Of a stretch of DNA of 35,371 nucleotides, positions 28,810 to 35,371 are shown in pieces. The first letter of the stretch is position 1; each line of letters starts with the position of its first letter. Under the pieces are notes generated by a model that did not search any database, was not told the DNA's origin, and saw only the letters and a list, made by a program, of their open reading frames with translations. This stretch comes from Pantoea conspicua (GTDB taxonomy: Bacteria > Pseudomonadota > Gammaproteobacteria > Enterobacterales > Enterobacteriaceae), in NCBI RefSeq assembly GCF_002095315.1, contig NZ_MLFN01000047.1:1-35371 (forward strand), in the 5' to 3' direction. The translations under genes and the position numbers were made by a program.

Positions 28810-30126
28810 TTACTTCACCTGCTGCTGGAAACGACGCAGCAGATCGTTGCCGCGTTTAACCGCATTATCCAGTGCGCTTTGCGGCGACTGTTTACCGGTC
28901 CAGACGCTCTCCAGCTCTTCATCCACCACGGTACGAATCTGCGGCATGTTGCCGAGACGCATCCCTTTGGTGAACGGCAATGGCGGCTTGTTCAGCATCT
29001 GACGGGTAGCGATATCGGCACCCGGATTTTTATCGTAGAAACCCTGCTGTTTGCTCAGCTCATAGGCGGCGGTGGTAATCGGCAGATAGCCGGTTTTCTG
29101 ATGCCATTCCGCGGCGATTTCCGGCTGGGCGAGGAATTGCATGAACTCAGCGACGCCTTTGTAAGTGGCCGCATCTTTACCCTTCATCACCCACAGGCTG
29201 GCTCCGCCGATGATGGCGTTTTGTGGTGCATCAGGAACGGTGTCGTCATACGGCATCATGCCGACGCCAAAGTTGAATTTGGCGTAGTGGCGGATATCCG
29301 CCAGCGAACCGGATGAGGCGGTGGTGATGCCGCAGTCACCGTTGTAGAACTTGGCGGTGGACTCATCTTTGCGGCCAAAATAGGTGAAGTCCCCTTTCTT
29401 GTTCATCTCTTCCAGCATCTGGATGTGACGAACCTGCACCGGTTTGTTGAACTCCAGCACCGCGTTGAGCCCGTCAAAGCCGTTGTTTTCGGTCGCCACC
29501 GGCAGCGCATGCCAGGCGCTGAAGTTTTCGATCTGAATCCAGCCCTGCCAGCCACTGGCGTAACCACAGCTCATGCCCGCTTTACGCAGCGCCGCCGCAT
29601 CTTTCGCCAGCTCCTGCCAGGTTTTTGGCGGCTGGTCCGGGTTAAGCCCTGCTTTTTTGAAGGCGTCTTTGTTGTAGTAGAGCACCGGCGTCGAGCTGTT
29701 GAACGGTTGAGAGATCAGCTGACCTTTGCTGTCGCTGTAGTAGCCCGCCACCGTCGGTACAAACTGCTTTTCATCAAACGGAATACCGGCATCTTTAAAC
29801 ACCTGATGCACCGGCACAATCGCCTGTGAGGCCATCATGGTCGCCGTACCTACCTCATAGACCTGCAGCACCGCAGGGGCTTTGCCGCTGCGCACTGCCG
29901 CGATACCTGCCGCCAGGCTCTGCTCGTAGTTACCTTTGTAGGTCGGAACAATTTTATAATCGGGATGGGCCTGGTTAAACCGTTGTGCCAGCGAATCAAC
30001 TTCTTTGCCTAACTCGCCTTCCATAGAGTGCCAGAAGGGGATCTCAGTGGCGGCCAGCGCCTGGCCGCTGAGCGTCAGGCCAAGCAGCGCGCTGATCAGG
30101 CTACGACGATAGGTAACGACGGACAT
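28810..30126 (-). CDS. ugpB: UgpB, periplasmic glycerol-3-phosphate-binding protein
   Basis: UgpB (438 aa) binds sn-glycerol-3-phosphate and glycerophosphocholine-type diesters in the periplasm and delivers them to UgpAE. A signal peptide is seen (residues 1-25, [14 protein letters not shown]). The mature protein begins near [20 protein letters not shown], typical for Ugp[20 protein letters not shown] and [12 protein letters not shown] belong to the ligand-binding cleft. AGGA lies about eight bases before ATG 30126. Tandem Pho-box repeats upstream indicate PhoB-controlled induction by phosphate starvation. Confidence 0.97.
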   Translation of the reverse strand: MSVVTYRRSLISALLGLTLSGQALAATEIPFWHSMEGELGKEVDSLAQRFNQAHPDYKIVPTYKGNYEQSLAAGIAAVRSGKAPAVLQVYEVGTATMMASQAIVPVHQVFKDAGIPFDEKQFVPTVAGYYSDSKGQLISQPFNSSTPVLYYNKDAFKKAGLNPDQPPKTWQELAKDAAALRKAGMSCGYASGWQGWIQIENFSAWHALPVATENNGFDGLNAVLEFNKPVQVRHIQMLEEMNKKGDFTYFGRKDESTAKFYNGDCGITTASSGSLADIRHYAKFNFGVGMMPYDDTVPDAPQNAIIGGASLWVMKGKDAATYKGVAEFMQFLAQPEIAAEWHQKTGYLPITTAAYELSKQQGFYDKNPGADIATRQMLNKPPLPFTKGMRLGNMPQIRTVVDEELESVWTGKQSPQSALDNAVKRGNDLLRRFQQQVK

Positions 30127-30380
30127 AGAATTTTCCTGTGCAGGTAAATACGCGTGAAATCACGGATTTCTGTTTCGCGAAGTAACATGACACGGGGAAA
30201 TGAAGGATTAATAACAGAAAGATGACAGCCGGGTGTCAGGCCGGTAAGCGGAAAAGAGGAGGCTGGCAGCGCAGCGGTAACGCGTCACCACAGCCAGATT
30301 TTGGTTACATAATTTGCAGAGCGGTGGGGCAGTGAAAACGCCCGGATCGGATTTTTACTTCACCAAACTCAAAGACTGAC
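30127..30380. other. ugpB upstream region
   Basis: This gene-free stretch holds the Pho boxes, the presumed ugpB promoter and a small palindrome CGTGAAATCACG (30153-30164) in the leader. From 30240 to 30380 I see no clear signal. ORFs reading through here on the minus strand have no recognizable product. Confidence 0.4.
30200..30239 (-). promoter_or_regulatory. Tandem Pho boxes upstream of ugpB
   Basis: On the minus strand four 7-base repeats follow each other every 11 bases: CTGACAC (30239-30233), CTGTCAT (30228-30222), CTGTTAT (30217-30211) and CCTTCAT (30206-30200). The middle pair gives CTGTCATCTTTCTGTTAT, a near-ideal Pho box for PhoB. The last box lies 73 bases before the ugpB start, as expected for an activator-dependent promoter. 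Confidence 0.88.
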
Positions 30381-30448
30381 GGCGGTACATCCCACACCCA
30401 TTTCGAAGGCCGTCGGCGGCGCATCCCACACTCATTTTGAAGGCCGTC
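30381..30448. repeat. Two tandem 34-bp direct repeats
   Basis: Copy 1 spans 30381-30414 and copy 2 spans 30415-30448, head to tail, with 30 of 34 bases identical. Both run from GGCGG through ATCCCACA to GAAGGCCGTC. A third copy seems to begin at 30449 (GGCGGCGCA) and then breaks off. Confidence 0.8.
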
Positions 30449-30476
30449 GGCGGCGCAGGCAGGTTGCGGGCGGACA

Positions 30477-30648
30477 GCGCGCAGCCACCGGAGCGTACAC
30501 GTAGTACGTGAGGATGGCGAGCACTGCCCAACCACAACCTGACCAGTAAGCCAGGCCTGTGTACCAAAGCGCGCATCCACCGGAGCGTACACATATACGT
30601 GAGGATGGCGAGCACTGTCCAACCGCAACCTGGCAAGCAAGCCAGGCC
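30477..30648. repeat. Two 80-bp direct repeats with internal palindromes
   Basis: Copy 1 (30477-30557) and copy 2 (30569-30648) share long identical segments such as CCACCGGAGCGTACAC, ACGTGAGGATGGCGAGCACT and AAGCCAGGCC. The centre is palindromic, with CACGTA-G-TACGTG in copy 1. Copy 2 ends in a CCTGGC/GCCAGG stem (30629-30646) just past the livF stop. I associate such GAGGATGGCGAGCAC-type units with intergenic repeats of Pantoea and relatives. No coding potential is supported. Confidence 0.8.
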
Positions 30649-30656
30649 GTGCCCCA

Positions 30657-31370
30657 TCAGGCACCCAAATACGCGCTGCGGACGGCTTCGTTGGAAAGGA
30701 GTGCTGCGCCTGTGTCTTCCAGCACCACATGGCCGTTCTCCAGCACATAGCCCCGATCCGCCAGCTTCAGCGCCTGATTCGCGTTCTGCTCCACCAGGAA
30801 GATGGTCATCCCTTCGCTGCGCAGCTGTTCGATGGTGTCGAAAATCTGCTGAATGATAATCGGCGCCAGACCCAGCGACGGCTCATCCAGCAGCAGCAGG
30901 CGGGGCTGGCTCATCAGCGCACGACCAATTGCCAGCATCTGCTGCTCACCGCCGGACATGGTGCCGGCCCGCTGGATTTTGCGCTCCTCCAGCCGCGGGA
31001 ACAGTTGATAAACGCGCTTGATCCGCTCCAGATATTGCGGGCGGCTGGCAAAAAAGCCGCCCATCGCCAGATTCTCTTCCACCGTCATGCGCGCAAACAC
31101 CCGACGGCCTTCCGGTACGATGGCGATCGCTTCACGCATGATGCGCGCCGTTTGCCAGTCAGTAATGGTTTTACCGTCAAAGGTGATGGTGCCGTGGGTG
31201 GCCCGCGGCTCACCACACAGGGTGCCGAGCAGCGTGGTTTTCCCGGCGCCGTTGGCCCCAATCAGGGTGACGATTTCGCCCTGATTGATGTAGAGGCTGA
31301 CGTTATGTAACGCCTGGATTTTGCCGTAATGGGCGCTCACGTTCTCAATGGTTAACATCGCATTTGCCAT
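30657..31370 (-). CDS. livF: LivF, ATPase of the branched-chain amino acid ABC transporter
   Basis: LivF (237 aa) is one of the two ATPases driving import of leucine, isoleucine and valine. It shows Walker A GANGAGKTT (about residues 38-46), signature MSGGEQQMLAIGRAL, Walker B LLLLDEPSLGLAP and the H-loop FLVEQN. Length and motifs equal those of E. coli LivF. It starts one base after livG ends and is the last liv gene. The repeat block lies directly downstream. Confidence 0.97.
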   Translation of the reverse strand: MANAMLTIENVSAHYGKIQALHNVSLYINQGEIVTLIGANGAGKTTLLGTLCGEPRATHGTITFDGKTITDWQTARIMREAIAIVPEGRRVFARMTVEENLAMGGFFASRPQYLERIKRVYQLFPRLEERKIQRAGTMSGGEQQMLAIGRALMSQPRLLLLDEPSLGLAPIIIQQIFDTIEQLRSEGMTIFLVEQNANQALKLADRGYVLENGHVVLEDTGAALLSNEAVRSAYLGA

Positions 31371-31371
31371 C

Positions 31372-32139
31372 TTACGCCTCTCCTAAATAGGCACGGATCA
31401 CGTCCGGGTTATTACGAATCTCTTCCGGCGTACCGTTAGCCAATGGCGTTCCCTGATTAACCACGTAAATGCGATCAGAAATGCCCATCACCAGTTTCAT
31501 ATCATGTTCAATCAACAGCACTGACACCTTGTGCTCACCGCGCAGTTCGGCGATCAGCTCATCCAGTTCGTGGGTCTCTTTGGGGTTAAGGCCCGCCGCC
31601 GGCTCATCCAGCATCAGAATTTCCGGGCGCGTGACCATGCAGCGCGCAATCTCCAGACGGCGCTGCTGACCATAAGCCAGATTTCCGGCCTGGCGGTTAG
31701 CCAGATCCAGCAGACCGACCCGCTCCAGCCAGTTGGCCGCGCGATCCAGCGCCTCGCCTTCACTGCGGCGAAACGCCGGGGTCTTCAGCAGGCCGGCAAA
31801 CAGCCCGCTCTTCAGATGCTGATGTTGCGCCACCAGCAGGTTTTCAATCACCGTCATTTCGCGAAACAGACGCACGTGCTGGAAGGTGCGCACAATCCCC
31901 ATCCGTGCAATCTTCTGGCCAGGCAGCCCTTCCAGATGCTGCTCACGCAGTTTAATGCTGCCGCCGGTTGGCTTGTAAAAGCCGGTCAGGCAGTTGAACA
32001 CCGTGGTTTTCCCGGCACCGTTTGGCCCGATCAGCGAGACGATCTCCTGCGGATGCAGCGCCAGCGAAACGTTGTTAACGGCTAACAGGCCGCCGAAGCG
32101 CATCATCAGGCCTTCAACGGCTAATAAAGGCTGATTCAT
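31372..32139 (-). CDS. livG: LivG, ATPase of the branched-chain amino acid ABC transporter
   Basis: LivG (255 aa) pairs with LivF. Walker A is GPNGAGKTT (about residues 38-46), the signature is [15 protein letters not shown], a known variant for this subfamily, and Walker B is [13 protein letters not shown]. The C-terminal [18 protein letters not shown] tail is typical of LivG-type ATPases. The ATG overlaps the livM TGA by 4 bases (32136-32139). Confidence 0.97.
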   Translation of the reverse strand: MNQPLLAVEGLMMRFGGLLAVNNVSLALHPQEIVSLIGPNGAGKTTVFNCLTGFYKPTGGSIKLREQHLEGLPGQKIARMGIVRTFQHVRLFREMTVIENLLVAQHQHLKSGLFAGLLKTPAFRRSEGEALDRAANWLERVGLLDLANRQAGNLAYGQQRRLEIARCMVTRPEILMLDEPAAGLNPKETHELDELIAELRGEHKVSVLLIEHDMKLVMGISDRIYVVNQGTPLANGTPEEIRNNPDVIRAYLGEA

Positions 32140-33403
32140 GCCTGTTCTCCTTGCTTACCCTGTCTCAGCTTCAGATGCGGACGCTTCATCGGCAACAGTC
32201 CCTGCGGACGCCAGATCATCATCAGCACCATTAATCCTCCCAGCACCAGCATGCTGTACTCGTTGAGGTCACGCATCAGCTCACGGGAAACCACCAGCAG
32301 AATGGCGGCCAGAATCACCGCAAACTGCGAGCCCATACCGCCCAGTACCACAATCGCCAGCACAAACGCCGATTCGACAAAGGTAAAGGATTCCGGGCTG
32401 ACAAAGCCCTGACGCGCGGCGAACAGGCTACCGGCAAAGCCGGCGAAGGCGGCGCTGATGGTAAAGGCCGTCAGTTTGATGCGGGTCGGGCTGAGACCCA
32501 GTGAACGGCAGGCAATCTCATCCTCACGCAACGCTTCCCAGGCGCGGCCCAGCGGCATGCGTAACAGGCGGTTAATCACAAACAGCGTCAGCACCACCAG
32601 CAGCAACGCTACCAGATAAAGGAAGATAATCCGGTCGCTGGGATCGTATTTCAGGCCGAAGAAGTGGTGGAAAGTATCCCAGCCGCCTTCGCGCGGCGTA
32701 CGGCCAAACTCCAGACCAAAGAAGGTCGGTTTCGGGATCTGACTAATGCCGTTCGGACCACCGGTCAGCGCCGTATTGTTGAGCAGCAGAATACGCACGA
32801 TCTCACCAAAGCCCAGCGTCACAATCGCCAGATAGTCGCCGCGCAATCGTAACACCGGGAAGCCCAGCAGCAGACCAAACAGCGCTGCCACCATGCCCGA
32901 GAGCGGCAGGCACTGCCAGAAGCCGAGCCCGTAATAGTGGTTCAGCAGGGCGAAGGTATAAGCACCGATAGCGTAGAAGCCGCCGTAGCCTAAAACCAGC
33001 AGGCCCGACAGGCCGACCACTACGTTCAGCCCGAGACCGAGCATCACGTAGATCAGCGTCATGGTGGCGATATCAACCGTGCCGCGCGACACCAGGAAAG
33101 GCCAGGCGAGCGCCGCCACGATCATCACCGCCATCACCAGCTTTTGCTTTGGCGTAGAGCCATCGATGCCCGGCAGCACCAGCGCCGGACCGGAGATTTT
33201 CTTCAGGCCACTCTGCCAGACCGGTCGCAGCAACTGGAACAGAAACACCACCACACAGGCGACCGCAATCCAGTTCCAGCGCACGCTGCCGGCGTTTTGC
33301 ACCACCAGGTTAGTGCCATCCAGATTGAGGCGCAGCCCCATAAAGAAGCTGGCGAGCAACAGCAACATCAGCGATGAAATCAGGGCGTTGAGAAAGGAAG
33401 ACT

Positions 33404-33407
<4 letters not shown>
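32136..33407 (-). CDS. livM: LivM, permease subunit of the branched-chain amino acid ABC transporter
   Basis: LivM (423 aa) is an inner-membrane permease with an N-terminal extension (about 110 residues with three hydrophobic segments) before the core of about eight segments, as in enteric LivM. Core motifs [20 protein letters not shown] (about 124-143), [18 protein letters not shown] and [19 protein letters not shown] (the loop contacting the ATPases) are present. It overlaps livH and livG by 4 bases each, so the four genes are coupled. Confidence 0.97.
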
Positions 33408-34330
<923 letters not shown>

Positions 34331-34371
34331 ACCTTAACCCTTACTTATCCGATCGTCGCCGAACGGAGTAC

Positions 34372-34402
34372 AAAAAACGCCTGGCAGCACAGACCAGGCG
34401 TT
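34372..34402 (-). terminator. Rho-independent terminator-like hairpin between livK and livH
   Basis: AACGCCTGG (34376-34384) and CCAGGCGTT (34394-34402) form a perfect 9-bp stem with a 9-base loop. On the minus strand the stem ends in a run of six T. It sits in the livK-livH gap and would let more binding protein than permease be made. Confidence 0.88.
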
Positions 34403-34463
34403 AGTGTTGCAGGGGAGCAGGCAGCGGTTACCCGACACCTGACCCGCCAGTAAACCGCCTGAT

Positions 34464-35371
34464 TTACTTCACAGCGGTCGAGGTACCGTCGGCATGCCAT
34501 TTGAAGACGCCGAACTCAAAGCCTTTCAGATCGCCCTTCTGATCCCAGCTCAGGTTACCCATCACGGTTGGCACCGCAGCGCCCTCTTTCAGGTTCTTCA
34601 CAATATCTTCCGGCTCTGCGCTCTTGCTGCGCTCCATACCGGCCGCCAGCGATTGCAGCGCGGCATAGGTGGTCCAGACGAACGGACCGGTTGGATCGAG
34701 TTTCTTCGCTTTAAGCGCATCCACAATCGGTTTGTTGGTCTCAACCTGATCGTAGCGTTTCGGTAAGGTCACCAGCATCCCTTCAGAAGCAGCACCGGCG
34801 ATGTTAGACAGCGAGGCGTTGCCCACGCCTTCCGGACCCATGAACTGGGTTTTCAGACCGGCAGCTCGCGCCTGGCGAACAATCTGGCCCATCTCCGGGT
34901 AGTAACCGCCGAAGTAGACGAAATCGACGTTCTCTTTCTTAAAGCGCGCCACCAGGGTAGAGAAATCTTTATCGCCCGCGGTGATACCTTCAAACATCAC
35001 GATGTTGGCACCCTGCTTTTTCAGGCTCTCCTGCACCGAACGCGCCAGGCCTTCGCCATACTGCTGCTTATCGTGAACCACAGCGATACGCTGCGGCTTC
35101 AGCTCGGTCATGGCGTATTTCGCCGCGGTCGGACCCTGATCGGAGTCGAGACCGGTGGTGCGCATAATCAGTTTGTAGCCACGGGCGGTGAGATCCGGCG
35201 CGGTGGCGGCGGGGGTAATCATCAGCACGCCTTCATCTTCATAGATGTCAGACGCAGGCTGGGTCGATGAGGAGCAGAGATGGCCAATAACATAGCGGAT
35301 GCCGTCGTTGATCACTTTGTTGGCGACCGCGACCGCCTGTTTCGGGTCACAGGCGTCGTCATATTTCAGGC
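34464..35371 (-). CDS. livK: Branched-chain amino acid-binding protein LivK/LivJ (N-terminus outside window)
   Basis: About 302 C-terminal residues of the periplasmic leucine or leucine/isoleucine/valine-binding protein are present; the frame is open to the window edge ([19 protein letters not shown]...). Conserved ligand-binding-fold segments include [44 protein letters not shown] and [17 protein letters not shown]. The position directly upstream of livHMGF is that of livK. Parts of the sequence ([16 protein letters not shown]) read more like what I recall of E. coli LivJ, so specificity may be broader than leucine. The signal peptide and promoter are not in the window. Confidence 0.92.
   Translation of the reverse strand, partial: LKYDDACDPKQAVAVANKVINDGIRYVIGHLCSSSTQPASDIYEDEGVLMITPAATAPDLTARGYKLIMRTTGLDSDQGPTAAKYAMTELKPQRIAVVHDKQQYGEGLARSVQESLKKQGANIVMFEGITAGDKDFSTLVARFKKENVDFVYFGGYYPEMGQIVRQARAAGLKTQFMGPEGVGNASLSNIAGAASEGMLVTLPKRYDQVETNKPIVDALKAKKLDPTGPFVWTTYAALQSLAAGMERSKSAEPEDIVKNLKEGAAVPTVMGNLSWDQKGDLKGFEFGVFKWHADGTSTAVK

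Noticed and set aside
30381..30648. CRISPR array
   Set aside because: Only two copies of each unit, unit sizes 34 and 80 bp, no unique spacers of even length, and no cas genes nearby.
30305..30748. 147-codon minus-strand ORF across the repeat block and the end of livF
   Set aside because: It is built from the repeat units and overlaps livF in another frame; the apparent protein repeats come from DNA repeats.

Overview
The window reads as chromosomal DNA of a member of the Enterobacterales. The best fit is an Erwiniaceae-type bacterium such as Pantoea or Erwinia. This rests on protein similarity recalled to E. coli and Klebsiella, a GC-rich base composition, the gntUKR / yhhW / ryhB / yhhY / ggt / yhhA / ugp / liv gene order, and GC-rich intergenic repeats of a kind I associate with Pantoea. 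No IS element, prophage, tRNA, rRNA or CRISPR array was seen.

Region 1 (1-5835) is a malonate decarboxylase cluster on the + strand: mdcB (3' part only), mdcC, mdcD, mdcE, a hairpin with a T-run, mdcF, mdcG and mdcH. The LysR-type regulator mdcR converges on it from the - strand. Together these genes import malonate, build and load the special acyl carrier protein, decarboxylate malonyl-S-ACP to acetyl-S-ACP, and regulate the process.

Region 2 (6129-15557) is the glycogen operon glgB-glgX-glgC-glgA-glgP on the - strand (branching, debranching, ADP-glucose synthesis, chain elongation, phosphorolysis). Upstream lies asd (15918-17027) with its own terminator and an 11-bp leader hairpin. The MarC-family membrane gene yhgN diverges from asd.

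Region 3 (17895-22557) is the gluconate set gntU-gntK-gntR with a clear GntR operator/promoter before gntK. It is followed by the pirin gene yhhW, the Fur-controlled small RNA ryhB with a near-consensus Fur box and strong terminator, and the acetyltransferase gene yhhY. The gene yhhX, which lies next to ryhB in E. coli, is absent.

Region 4 (22558-30126) begins with a 414-base gene-free stretch holding a terminator and a structured, repeat-like block. It then has ggt (gamma-glutamyltranspeptidase, - strand), the small exported glutamine-rich yhhA (+ strand), and the glycerol-3-phosphate uptake operon ugpB-A-E-C-Q on the - strand. Tandem 7-bp Pho-box repeats precede ugpB, and a terminator-like hairpin separates ugpB from ugpA.

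Region 5 (30127-35371) holds a block of short direct repeats (30381-30648). The branched-chain amino acid ABC transporter livK(partial)-H-M-G-F follows on the - strand, with a terminator-like hairpin between livK and livH.

Almost every gene is a well-known housekeeping or catabolic gene, and I did not find a convincing new protein system. The points most worth a second look are in the non-coding DNA: the divergent 5' half of ryhB, the two repeat-like intergenic blocks, the asd leader hairpin, and the intra-operon hairpins. Where an upstream GTG/TTG or other early start was possible, I chose starts by ribosome-binding site, by overlap with the previous gene, and by agreement with the E. coli protein start.
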